From: Theocolax elegans
Taxonomy: Eukaryota; Arthropoda; Insecta; Hymenoptera; Cerocephalidae
DNA: 64,000 nt
Reading direction: 5' to 3'
Assembly: GCA_026168455.1 (NCBI GenBank)
Contig: CM047425.1
Coordinates: 90,771,580 to 90,835,579 of the forward strand
Position numbers and translations under genes: made by a program. The notes beneath the pieces are model-generated. The model searched no databases. It saw only the letters and a list, made by a program, of their open reading frames with translations, and was not told the origin of the DNA. Shown in pieces: positions 36,801 through 50,037 of the stretch. How positions within the stretch are numbered: the stretch's first letter is position 1; each line of letters opens with the position of its first letter.

Positions 36801-39555
36801 TGGTGATTTATCTTAAATTCCCCTATATTATCAGAAAATGATAAAGCTTTCTAGGAGATGTATACGCGTTATACATACAATAATTATAACAATAATTTTG
36901 CTGTTATAGGTATATAATAGGTACAGGGACCGGAATAATAAATTCACAATGCGTAATGTCTAGAAGTTTAAAGCATATCAATTATTTAATTATTGGTACC
37001 GAATGGAAACATGTCATTTACAATCTGGTAATTCATGATTTAATTTCCGTAATATAGTTAGATAATTATTAATAATAATTTAAATCCGTTATCACGATAA
37101 TAAATTTTAAATTATTACTCTTAGGTTAATATTATAATATACAGCATGTGCATGATTCAGTTAACTGGTTTATAGCACCTGCATACGACACCTTTCTGCA
37201 TAGTAACTTTCCTCCTAAAGGTAATTTAGGACAAATAGTAGATACAAGAGATATAAGAGAAGATACATTATTTATTATTTACAAGAAATATAACTATATA
37301 AATAGAATATAGTTCACAATCATCTGTGAGATCGTGATCGTTATGGTACAATGATTACATATATTTTTCCAAAAGATTGAAGCAATTTAATTTATAACTG
37401 TAGTATTGAAATCGAAGCTTCTAATTCAGTGTTGCATATGTCAAAGGATCGTTACCTGTGACTGTGTATTAAAGGGGGTTTCACGATAATTCCTGCTTAA
37501 TCTGACGGGATTTCGTTCAAACGCGAATGTTAATCCTTGAATAGATAACCCAATTGCGGAGATGTGCGAGTTGTTTTTGTTACGAGATTTGTGCTGAAGA
37601 TAAGATGAGGGAAATTGAATTTCTATGAAGTTATGTTACGTTAACTTGTAGTTAGTTTCAAGAAGTTTTCAAATCAATTATGACTTACTTGCATAATGTA
37701 TTTTTTTTATACTGATTAAATATTTGAGTTGTATGTACAAACATCAAATAACTAAGTTTTCTTTCAACCTCCTACTTTGTGTAATATAAATGAAATGTAA
37801 TGTAATCCAAAATTAGTATAATGTAAATGTGACAGATACTAATAGAGTTTCTTAAGATACATAAAACATCATGAAATATACTATATATATATAGTCAATA
37901 AAACAATAAAAGCATACCTATTAACTTTGTTTATTAAATTAATTTAATTAAAACAGCTCATACTAATAAAAACAAAACAATGTTATAATAATAAATCTCG
38001 TTTTATAATAAATAAAACATGTAAAAATGTTCTATATAAAATAAAATTAGAACACCGTGGTATGTTCCCAATCGCAATGTGAAATTGCGATTGTTACTAG
38101 TATAATATTAAAAGTTAAATATAAGTATGCCATTCATAAGAAAAATCTGAAAAGTTTCAAGCAATAGAAAAGTACATTTAAATTTTCATGAAAAAACTTT
38201 TGCCTCGCCTACAAAGAAATCCCAAAATATATGTATGTATGAGAAGTTGGATCGAAGATTCCTCGCAAGCATAATAGGTGAAAAGAGGGATGTAGGAACG
38301 CGGAAATACATATTTCCGAACGGTTGATCGAGGCAACCGAGCCGTGAGCACGCTTACGTTTGCAAATCGTTTTCAAATCATTGGCTTGTGGTGATCTACC
38401 ACTTCAATCCTATGTATTGCAGTATGTACTCGTACGTGTTTAAATTTTATCAGAAGTTTTCTTTTTGCTTTTTAAAGCTAATTTTAACATTCACTTGATT
38501 CAGCATATTGAAACTCATTGTTTAACTAAGTGGTTTTCAATTCTCTGTTAATATTTTCAGCAGTGCAAGATCTGTTAATGTTCTCCTACGTATTAGTAAA
38601 TATTCAATATTTGTTTTAATTATAATATTAGTCGAATGATGGTAATTATTACATTGGATACATTTTAAACTTTTACAACTTTTCAATTAACCACTACATT
38701 GAGAATTACCTGAAGCAAGTATAAGTCGACATTTTTCTTATCAACCCTCTTCAAAAAAAGTAAAAAAAAAAGAGGAATCGAAAGCTCCTATGTCGACGAA
38801 ATGATCCGTGTATATTATATACCAAAAAAGTGTCGGTGAGGGTTGTCAACATTCCAATTCATTCTCTTCGATAATACACTCGTCAAATAAAAGTTCATCC
38901 CTCGCTCGACTTTTCCATACTTCTTATATTGTTTTTTCCTTCTTATCCCACCTGTCATCTTCTTTCTTCTTATTTTCCTATAGCAATCCCCGCATGTTTA
39001 TACAGCCCGAGAAAATTGCCGGAGAACCGTCGGGAAATCGTATAGGAGCCGTCGTCTAGGGAGTCGAGTTGTGAAGATTGAATTGTATGACGTTGTTGGA
39101 TCTTTAGTGTGATACATAAAAATATTCGTGACTGGCCGAAAGGTAGAATGTTTGTCCTTGACTGGATAGCTATTGGAATGTGCTTATTGCTCGGGTAATA
39201 AAATTTTGTGTGGTGCTGGCCAATATTATTTTTTATATCCATACAGACTACCAATTTTGTGGAAGCGTCAGATTTTTACTAACTATATATACATTTTGGT
39301 ATTTACTTAATGTTTTCAGACAAGTAGAACACCTTCACTTTTTTTTATATAATTGTATAGTAAAATTATTGAATGTGGAATAAAACGTTATAACTCATTA
39401 CGATCCATTCAAAATTAAATAATATTCATTTTATCTTTTTTCGGTGATCTTACAAAAACTGTTTGTAAAATTTGAAGAACACTAAATAGTGTTTATCATC
39501 TGAATTTTCTTGCGACTATATTACTTCAAATGGATTTATCATTTACTATACTTTA
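33829..39555. other. AT-rich non-coding stretch with several palindromes
   Basis: No gene supported. A GC-richer block at 34190-34372 and another at about 34690-35060 stand out. Palindromes include TTTTATGATCATAAAA (36725-36740) and a matching pair around 35758-35780. A 583-bp interval bounded by CACGGGAAAAAA (35219) and the complement of CACGGAAAAAAA (ending 35801) may be a decayed element. Confidence 0.5.
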
Positions 39556-39718
39556 TACCCTGTAAGGATAGTAAAAGTGGGACAAACTGTCTTTTCTGGG
39601 AAAATTTATCCGGTTTTCGGTTAAAAATTACAAGAATTTAGGATAAATTTTACTATGCAGCAGGGTAATTTTTTTCAGAGAAGACAGTTCATCCCATGTT
39701 TACTAACCTTACAGGGTA
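39556..39718. mobile_element. TA-flanked MITE with ~45-bp inverted ends
   Basis: The left end CCCTGTAAGG (39558) is the exact inverse of the right end CCTTACAGGG (ending 39716), and both are flanked by TA. The inverted similarity continues inward for about 45 bases with a minority of mismatches (ACTGTCTT on the left, AAGACAGT on the right). The core is 159 bp and non-coding. TA flanks and size fit a Tc1/mariner-type MITE (inference). Confidence 0.68.
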
Positions 39719-40140
39719 AAAATTATGAGAAATTTTTCTCCGTGTACAAATAAAAAAATATGAAACTAAGTGTATTATTTTCAAAAATCTGAACGTATAA
39801 TTATTATTAATACAGAAAATGTAATTTGTTACGGACGCACCGTTCAATTGTTTCATGCGTAATTTGCAAAATTTATTGTGAAAATCTGGTTTCTTTTACA
39901 AGAGAAATTTTATACTTAAGGGGATGCCGTAGTCCTATACTTTATACCCGCGCACTGACATTAGTAATTTTTCATTTTATGCAGTCAATTTTTGTTTAAT
40001 CGCAATTTTATACGTAGCTACATTATATTATACTGCATAAATTGTTGATACGTTAATAAAATTTGGAAATTTTATTTATCTAAAGAAACGAAAAATTCGA
40101 AAAAATGTGTTTTTGGCAATACGGCATTGCTAACAAAGAA
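39719..40140. other. Non-coding stretch with a possible TTAA-element end
   Basis: TTAAGGGGATGCCGTAG at 39916 resembles the TTAA-GGGGATG ends of the two other TTAA elements. A weak inverse (ACGGCATTGCTAAC) at 40121-40134 could be the other end, giving a short, decayed third type. No gene seen. Confidence 0.35.
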
Positions 40141-40434
40141 GAGTACCACTCTCCGCGTGTGTTGGATTTCGTTGCAACTTTGGGAACTGTTTTCTTATAC
40201 ACGAATATAAAAGAATTCATATGAAATTCAATCGCTTAGGCTGTTTGACGAAAGTTATAAGTAGTTAATGAAAAACTATCAAAAGAATATGCTTCTGGGA
40301 AATTGCTGATAACTCGAAAACAACTATAGGTAGACAGTTATGCTTAAATATCGCAAAAAGTTGTTATCAACGTAGATATAATTTGAAAAAAGAAGTTTAA
40401 ATATCATAATGTGGTTACCCGGAGAGTAGTACTC
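40141..40434. repeat. Inverted repeat pair GAGTACYACTCTCCG
   Basis: GAGTACCACTCTCCG (40141-40155) and its near-perfect inverse CGGAGAGTAGTACTC (40420-40434, one mismatch) lie 264 bases apart. Similarity is extended weakly on the outside by ACAA-G. This could be the ends of a ~310-bp non-autonomous element; no target duplication was found. Confidence 0.4.
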
Positions 40435-43400
40435 ATGTCCTTGTATAAGTATGATTATTTTTTCCCAAAAAGTAATATAGTGTAATGATGTATTCTAATA
40501 ATAGTTAAACGGCTTTTTAAATAAATGTATAATCCATTTCCGGAATCAACAATTTGTCTTGTTTACTCTGATATCGCAGCGGTTATTTTGGAAATAAGTA
40601 CATTCAAAATGACAGAACAGAGTAAAACATTAGCTTGGCTAAAACGAACAGGAGTAATAGCAGTGAATGACACTAGGACATTAGAAATAAGAAACCGATG
40701 AGATTGGAAAGCGCGGCAATTGCGATTTGTCGGGGAAAGAAAAAAAATGAGGAGAGTATAATTATAGTAGGTGAATGTCGAGGGAGGAAAAGCGCGCTCG
40801 AAAAGAGAAAGTGGAGTAAGTAATGAGATAGATCGAGATGTAAAATAACCTGGATATGTGCGGATTATTAATGAGGTTTTATTTTAGTTACAGATATCTG
40901 TAAAGTAGAAATAATTATAAAACTATTTTTCATTGTCGAGTTTATCATGATCAATTAATTACCTTAAAATACGTTTCTCATTATTTGTAAATTAACCGTA
41001 ACTTATTTAACTCTATGGTGTATGTAAGTTAATCCACGTCCAAGTACATAGCTATAAAGTTTCATTTAATTATATTTTAATATTAATAATGTTTTGTGGA
41101 AATTATTACTAAACAACTTTATAAGTATAAAATATTAAAAAAAAGCAACCGAGTTGAAAGTTATTTTAATATTTTCATAAGTAGAAAAAACGCGATAAGA
41201 AGACACGTGCAATACTCGGTCAGCCTTCATAAAAAATCAGGAAAAATATTCGTTTTTCTCTTACGCACTAGCTTGCGTGACTCCGGCAATGGGAAGGAAG
41301 TGTAGATGGGTAGTCCTTGAATGAGGAAGTGCGTCGGCATGCATCTCTTCAATCTTCGAAGAATTTATAAGTATATACGCACGTGCGCATGAGATAGCAT
41401 TCCCCCAGTAGAATTCCACAATAAAACATTTTTTCTTTCAAGATTTAATATACGAGAAGACAAGATAAATAAATATATGTTATATACTGTAAATTAATTT
41501 CAAAATTTTCTTTATAATATCATAATCTAAAAAAAAAGCAATTATATACAAATATCTGTTTACTCGATTTTATTACAAGAGTCACTTGTATTCATTCGCG
41601 TTATTAAAATTTAAAGTATATAAAATTTTTAGTTCAGCGTCTTGACGCGAAATAATATAACAGTCTTTGCAAGCGCTTAATGTGAGATCTACCGAGTGCC
41701 ATCAAAAACGAGAGCAAAAGGAACGACAATAAAATTGACGGCGCTTCAGATAATGCTGTTAATGTCTACGGTACAGTGTGACATCTCTTGTTGTTATGTA
41801 CCGTTCATTTCAGAAATTTCGACTTGTTCTCTAGCAACAATTGTTGATCATTGTTGTTTATTACCAAGGCGAGAGTACATTTTTGTTCTTTTACAACCAA
41901 CATTTTTGATAACGTGACCTGCGGGACATAATTATTATTTAATGCATCAATTTCATTTCATATAGTGTATGAAATTTATTCAGTTAAGTGTACAAATTGT
42001 ACAAATCAATAGAAAAATATAATTTTTAGTCTTATAGTGTACTCGATGCGTGTATTAGAAACAAATACAAATACGTAAAATAAACTTCGTAAATTAAAAA
42101 AATGTTTCCCTTCATTATTCAACTGCGCTCTCAATAAAATGCAGTGACCTAAACAAGTCGATGAAGACGAATGTGACAGATGTCAGCTGCACAATAATAC
42201 TCGAAATCTGCAGCATAAAAATGCTACGTCGATGAAAAATCGTGAAATCCGTTCAGAAAATAAATCCACTAATAAATAGCGGTAAAAGGCCTCCAGCTCG
42301 AGAATAAGACCTGTTTCTCTTGTTCTCCGATAAATAATGGATTCGCGATAAGTGCGATTGCTCCTCTTAGACGGTCGATAGCACGATTTCTTACGATAAA
42401 TCAGGATACGATAATGCATTACACTTTCGGATTTACAATTTCACGCAAGAATGTTTAATGGATATGGTCGTTTTGGAAAATTTTCAGATACTGTAAAAGG
42501 CCATTATATGTTTGAAAATAATTCTTATTATGCATTCATATGTGTCCAGTAATGATTAAACTAGTTTTTTTGTAAAATATTGTTCATACGATAACACAAG
42601 ATTTTTATACGTACTTGAATTTCTTGTAGTCGATAACATTCGAACTTCAAGTACGAATACTACTTACTTTTCTAAAGAGAAAAATCCAGAAGTCATATAT
42701 ATTATACGCTCATAGTAACTGTGTATAACTCCATTGATACCTGATAATTCACGAGTAAAATTGTTGAATGTATGGCCTTTTATTATTTAAATTATTTTTG
42801 TATAAACATTCCGTTATATTTTTAAACTCAATCTGCAACAGCACATGCTTATTCTATAAATGCACAAAAGTAAAGTTTAAATGCAATTTTTGAAATTTCT
42901 TAATTTTCTTTAAAGTTATGTAGTTAAAAATGATTGAAAAAGTACATATTAAAAAGTTTAATGAATTGGCGGTAAAGTTTAAAAACGAAAGAAAAACTTT
43001 ACTACATGCATATAAATATTATAGATCAGTTCGTTTTTCTATAAGAATACGATAAAAAACCGCTGCCGATTCATTGGTATGTATAGCTTCAAAATTAAAT
43101 TATTCTAATATGTAATTTAATTAATCCTAACAAATTTATAATTTAATGTTTTTAAAATTGTTTATGTTTTGCATTAATTTATTCGGATGATTATTACAAA
43201 TACAAGAATACTTTCAAAACATTATTCAACATTTCAGAATTTGAAAAATATAATTTTAAAATATAAAGAAATTCTAATTGTTTAATTATTTTTTATCAAC
43301 TCAAGTTTTTAAGTCAGTTGACCGATTAGTTTCAAAGATCAAAGACAAGTTGAAAAGAAAAGTATTTTATTTATTTGAAAACTAGTAAAGATAATTTGAA

Positions 43401-45380
43401 AAAAAAACGAAAGCGAATCAATAGATCTAAAAACGAAAAAGGAAAGACAACTATATGCCCGAGCCCAGCAATATTGACCGAATAGTTTTAGACATACAGC
43501 GGTATATGTTCAAACACAGGCATGCACACACATCCATACGAAAATTTTCTAAAAACACGTTTTTTGGAGTGTGACATCTCAAAACATACATATTTTTAAC
43601 AAATCGAAAAAATTTTCTATTACAAAGCTTTAGCTACGAGGAAGCAATAAAGTATATATCTTGAATTAAAAAATTAGATGACATTATCTATTAAACTATT
43701 GTAAATTAGAGCAAATTCATCAACTTATAATTCGAACAACGAATTTAAATTTTAATTAGCATATCCAGTTTAAGTGAAAATTTATTATAAAACTCGCATA
43801 TATTTATTTTAATACTAGATTTGTGATATTATTTTAATCAGAACGCAAAGAGAGATGCCTTGGGCTATCGATATAATCAACGTTCAACATGTTTATCTCT
43901 GTTATATAATGTTCTTGTTCGTTTCTCAAGTCTAAAGAAAAGTTAATTAATAATGATAAACATCATTTATATACGCTTACTGTTGTAAGTCAGTTCATGG
44001 AAACTATATTTACCCTTGTAATGGTTTTCATATATTTTAAATGAATAAATCATACTAAGTAAATGATATTGAAAAAATGGTACATTAAAAATTACTATAT
44101 ATTGTATAGCGACGTAAGAATATGTTTGGACTTTCGTAATTTTAGAGTAATTATTAAAACGTGCAGAAATAATTTTAACACAATTATAACAAAAATTGAG
44201 ATAATTTAAGTACGTTACTATAAAATATAGTTATGTTTAATACATACTGTACCTCACTATATGTATATATATAAGTACTTCTTATACTTCATACATAAAT
44301 TCTGAAACGTTAATTATAAATTTAAAAGGAATTATTTATTGTTTTCTTTGAATTTCGTATGTTACTCTCATCAAACATATGATATATTGCAAAATACAAT
44401 TATAATGTTCTCATCCGTAGAAGACCTTGATCATTGATTTTAAAAGATTGTAAGAAAAAAACATTTGAGTTTTCATTGGTCGAATATTTCTCATTTCATT
44501 TTCTATCTTTTCCTTGGTTTTCCGTTAGTTGAATAGTAGAATTGTACTCGGGCGAATAATGGCTGAGAAGGAATCGATTCTTACGGCCATTCTTCCGCTT
44601 GAACAATTTTCTTACGGGCCGTGCGCGCGAAAAGGACGGTTCGCGGTTTCTTCGTCTCGCGGTGGCAAAGGACTCGATCGAGGCCGGATATTCGATTCTT
44701 CTTGACCGCTCCATTTCGAGAGCTAAATGGGACGATGTAATCGTGACTTTCGATCAGACTATGTATATGTGCCGATGACTCAAGTTTCAAAATTTTTTAA
44801 TTTTGCTGGAAATCGATGAAACGTATGAGATGTTTCATTTTTATATATATATCTGTTGGTGGTAAATAAATCATATACAATTCTTAATACAATTTGCAGT
44901 CAAATTTACGATGTAATATAATACTATTTATTGTTATTACGATTCGGCCACCCTTATTACTAGGAGTACAATAAAAATTCTCCCCAAAAGAATTACACAC
45001 ACACACCATATATATACACACGTACACATATATCACTAGCGCACGTTAAATTAAGTTTATTAATACTCTGAATTAAAAAAATACTAAATTTATTGCATTT
45101 TCCATACAAGCGTAAACAGTAGATATTCGATAAGCTGTAGACTCGTACTGACTTAAACGTTGAAAAGAAAAACGAAAGAAAATACCTGTACAGTCAGTGT
45201 GAGAAAGAAACTCACTCTTGTAGAACTAGAGGTAGTGACGATTCTCAGTGTTTCATCCCCATAAACGTAGCTTCTCGACTTACATGAAGCGCAAAAAATC
45301 AAGGAACTATCGCAAGGTGCAGTCGGTATAAAACAGACGTTAACCCGGAGTTCTATTTAGAAGAGGGAAGTATAACACAG
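40435..45380. other. AT-rich non-coding stretch
   Basis: No gene seen. A GC-richer island lies at about 44500-44770 and short AC/TA arrays at about 44994-45032. Open frames are under 80 codons and unremarkable. Confidence 0.6.
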
Positions 45381-45442
45381 AAAGCGAGAAAGAGAGACAG
45401 AGAGAGAGAGAGAGGGGAGGGGAGGGGAAGAAGGAGAAAGAG
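45381..45442. repeat. GA-rich simple repeat
   Basis: GAGA and GGGGA units in an uninterrupted purine tract. Confidence 0.9.
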
Positions 45443-46966
45443 TTCGATAACGGTTTTACGATCGCGTGCGAAGGAAAAAGCTATACCCACGGGACAAAGG
45501 ATTGACAAAGGGATGCCAGGCTCACTTGTCGGTTTTTTTTTACTAGCTCGACCCCCACCGGTAATTCCAAGGATTCTCGCCCGCCTTGTCTTTTATCCCC
45601 GTCCGATGGTCTCTCTGATATCACCGTTTTTCTTCGATTTTATTGCATCCGCGAGGGCAGATGTATCGGGGTTGCACGAGTACTCTGTGGAAGCTGCTTG
45701 ACACACAGGGTAAATGCTATCAAATGCAAATGTCAGGTTCAGATGTGGGTCGCACCAGCAGGCACGGTAACGTCTGTCCTCGCGCTCGTCTCGTTCAAAT
45801 ATTTAATTTCGCGACGCGCGATCTTTCCTTCGAAACTTGAAAATTTCGTTGACTTAATTGCGAAAAATATTTAGTTTTCTTTACCCTCTATTTTTATTTA
45901 CATTTACATTTACAGATTTGCATTTCCTCATTATTTCTTTATTTATTTCCTCGAACTAATATTTAGTTTACTGTGTAAGGAAGACTATAAATTGAAATTT
46001 TAATAACAGAAATTATTAAACAAACCGAAGACTTTAAAGAATTAAGAGAATATTTATATTTTCAAAGAATTTTAATAACCACGATTTAATTTTCAGTTAT
46101 AATAATAAATTGTAATTTGCTTAAAAAAAAGCGGATACATTTGCGTTTCGGAATCAATAAGTAGAATTACGATATAGTCGTATAAAAGTATAATAAATTA
46201 CAGATTTAATAGTATATAAAAGAATATTTACACTACGTCTCCAAAAGTAAAGCTTATTATTAAATATTCGAGTTCTTACACGCACAGTATGATAAAACGA
46301 GACAAGTTTTTAAATTCTTTCATACATTTTCTTGGAGCTTATACAGAAACCGTAAGTAGATTTTCTACTTCAAATAATATACCTTATATTTTTTTGACAA
46401 AAATACTTACATATATACATACAGTAGCGATTTTCCGCTTACTTGTCAAACAAAAAGCGAAAATGTCGCGATATCCTTGCTCGCAATAAGCCTGCCGTGA
46501 GAATCCCTGGATGGATCTGACAGTGAATTGATTGCGAGCGCGCGTTGCTCCGTTCGATCGAGCTTGCACGTCAACCAGACCGACCGTATCCTAATTGACC
46601 GAGGATTGTGGCGGGATAGAGAGTTACAAGGTGGTTTCTTCTGACGCTCCCTGTCGATTAGTGGATCAAGACAGTTGGACTTGACGAAAGGGCCATTTGA
46701 GAATGTAATAGTCGATTCTGTCGTTTTCTATATTGTTACTTTTACCTATTAAATGTACTTTCTTTTTTATTGGTTTTTTAAAATTGAATACATATTGACA
46801 GTCAGTTTTATGATTACTACAACAGCACTCGTACTTTAAATATGTATATTTTTTGTGTATTATTCAAACCATAATTATAATTCAGAAAAAATGTATTTTA
46901 TTCAAATACATACACAAAATGCTTTTAGCAAATGAAGTAAATAAAATGTATTTATATATATGTACA
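45443..46966. other. Non-coding stretch, GC-richer at 45440-45840 and 46490-46680
   Basis: The islands contain many CpG and short open frames (61-66 codons) in overlapping frames. No motif was recognised and no splice structure can be supported. Confidence 0.55.
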
Positions 46967-46999
46967 CATACATACATACATACATACATACATACATAC
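46967..46999. repeat. (CATA)n microsatellite
   Basis: Eight uninterrupted tetranucleotide units. Confidence 0.95.
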
Positions 47000-49860
47000 T
47001 GACATGCGTAAAGAAATATTTCATTATAAAATACATTTAAATATATTATTACTCATATAAATTACATTACATTCAAAATATATAACCAAATATTAAAAAA
47101 ATTAATTTAACTCGAATATATATACGCAAGTAAATAAAAATGTAAAGTTTACGCGTGTAAAGTACATTGAACAGAAGTACAGTTCGAAAATCAAATGTGC
47201 AATAGGCGGCAGACACATTTTCTCATGGAATATGCACGCACTTGAAAAGTACAGCTGATTCGTAAGTCCCTAATAGGGATTGGTACACTGTAGCGATTTT
47301 CTCTTGAGAAAAGATGTCGCAAGGCCAATTGAATTCTGTGTGCTGTCCGGAATTTCCCAAAGGAGATGATTATTCTCAGCTGTTGAAGCGTTTACACAAC
47401 TTGATCGTTTTGTATTAAACGACTGAATGATTGCTTGAAGCATGTTTGTGATTTGTTGTCGAAGGAAAAAAATTCTCATTGATTAGATGACTTAGCGATT
47501 TTGACTCAAGAGTGCTAGCTCATTTGTAAATAGAGGAGACACTTTGTAGTGCGAATAAAATAATATAAAAGTATAGATTAATTATAATTATATTAGTCAA
47601 AATTATTTAAAACCTAGTATACACAAGTAATATAAGTAATAATATAAGTATGAATTGATATACTAATTTATTGTATAAATTTCATTATATTTTTTCTGTT
47701 TCAGGTGAGTTTTAACGTGCAATAACCTACTTCCTTACCTATATACTAGAACGATAATGCAACAAAGTAAGTTGAATTTTCTTGAAATATTAATGGACAA
47801 TTCGTCCAAACAAAAAAGTTTTTAATTTTAATATGCCAATTGACAACATAAACAGGTAAAGTTATATTAATTTTTAGGAGACATTTGAAAAAGTTACAAT
47901 AATTGTGAAGAAGCATAGAAAATATGATTTCCGCTTAATATTAATTTAATTTTCACTTGAATATGTATATTAAAATTAAACGGTTTACCGTTATAAACTT
48001 AAATAGAATATAATAAACATTTATGTCTTAGTTTGCATGTATAATAAAGAAAGTATCTCGTAAAGTATAACGTTGAACTATAATTAATTAGAAAACATTA
48101 TAATGTTTCTTTATCTTCTAAATAAAGTTTACAAAATCGCTCTGTCCTTGGATTGATCCTAAAGATTAAAGTAGATGATTTAGCAGATTTTATCAAAATT
48201 TAATGAGTTTACAGGAACAAGTTTGAAGTTCACCTTGAACCGTGAAAAACTTTTTTATTGCAACTTTTATTTTGTATGGGACGTTCAATTTAGAGAAAGA
48301 GTTCGATAAGAATCCTATTCACCGATATAATTTGGTGGCGAAGTCTAAGATGTATTATTTAACGATAAATTAAAAGAAAAAATATTCTTTTATTGTTTTA
48401 CTGATACTGAATATATTAAAAGTAATAAATTCAATAATAATACCGATTTTTTAAAATGATTTTGCTTTTTACATATACCTTAACAAAAATTGACGTTATT
48501 CAATTTTTTTATTAAACTTTATTGGTTATTTTAATCCTCTTATTAATAGACTCTTTCGCGCGAAATACTTCAAAAGCAATTACGATCGTGGTATCTTAAA
48601 CTGCGTCTTAGTTCCATCTATATTGCAACAAATTCACTGAACTTCCAAATAATCAATATACATATATAAACTCGTCGGGTCGTAAAACCTGGGAGGTCCA
48701 TCGTCACCCTATTTGTGTATACTGTCACACGATACACTTTGTACAAAAAGACTTTTAAACCGCCGGAATTTGGCGTCAATATTTGACGTCGCGATCGTTA
48801 TCGAGGAAGGATATCGATCGACCGGAAGCCGAGTGAGCGTGTGTTTGTAACGGCAAGTGCATTTGGCCAATAAAAGGTCTCGACTCTGCAAGCTCGACGA
48901 TTTACAAATTTGCTATCACGAAACCTCTATAACTCTCGTGGAATGTATGTTGTACGGGTGTACCCTTTCCAAAGGTGAATCTGTGATTTCGAGCACGTAC
49001 CCTATATTGTGTGAAGGATATATATACCTTTTACCAAAAGCATCAAACTCATTATTCTACTTCATCGTCTCGTTTCGCCTTTCGCAACTTTTGTTCATTC
49101 AAGGTATTATCGCCACAGTACTTTTTTACGATCAAACTCTTTCTAAAAATCACGGATTTTCGAGTTTTCGCTCTTGAGATTTCGAACGGTACAGTTATTT
49201 TCAAACTCTTTATCATAGATTGTTTTTTATTACGCCAATAAATAGAATGTGCTCGTTATGAACTTTACATAAAGGAGAACCAGAGATTTTTTTCTGTAAT
49301 GTATTGTAAAAAGGTTTGAATGATATAAGGACAGTAAAACTAAATTAAACATACTATTTCCATTTTACATACATGAAAAGTATTTTATATTCTGGCTACA
49401 TTTTATTATATTATTCACAAAATTGCCATATTTGAATGCGTCTTCTTACTGTAGTATATTAAAATTTTATTCGCAGGCGTAGGTACGTCAGATAAAAACT
49501 TTAAAAATAGATAAAATTGATCGTATTATCCGAAATTATATTACTTTAAAAGTAAATATAGTCAATTGCGTAAAGTTATAGTTGCATACTTTAATATTAA
49601 GTATACGAATATTGTCCGACTGTAATCGCACCATAGCTACTAAATGTATTAATAATTTGAAACTTCCTTATTTGTTCTATCGGAGAATAAAATAGTATTA
49701 CGAACGCAATTTTTAAACAAAATATTATTATTTCCAACTTTAAGCAAATGTTAATGAATACATTTAACAAAAAAAGTGATATACCTTTATACAAAAATAA
49801 ACTGAAAAGTAACTAACACATTTTACGTAATAATCAGGAAATATTTATTAAAAATATAAT
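47000..49860. other. AT-rich non-coding stretch
   Basis: No gene supported. A GC-richer patch lies at about 48670-48980. A 106-codon plus-strand frame (48857-49177) begins there but has no motif and degenerates into AT-biased sequence. Confidence 0.55.
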
Positions 49861-49909
49861 AATAATTTGAAGTTAAAAACAAAATGAATCTATCGTTCGT
49901 TGATATGTA

Positions 49910-50025
49910 TGTGAGTATATATGTGAGTATATAATATCAGTCTCTTTGAACTAAATATATTTATTCTAAAAGTAAAGTATTTAGTTCAAAGAGACCGATA
50001 TTATATACTCACATATATACTCACA
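49910..50025. repeat. Near-perfect inverted repeat (48-bp arms, 20-bp loop)
   Basis: Bases 49910-49957 and 49978-50025 are reverse complements over 48 bases with a single mismatch (A49939 opposite C49996). A 20-base loop separates them. The stem is longer and more perfect than a usual animal miRNA precursor. AATAATTTGAAGT occurs at 49861-49873 and again at 50025-50037, close to both sides. Confidence 0.88.
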
Positions 50026-50037
50026 ATAATTTGAAGT

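Noticed and set aside
48857..49177. 106-codon plus-strand frame
   Set aside because: It starts in a GC-richer patch but has no recognisable motif and runs into AT-biased sequence; probably chance.
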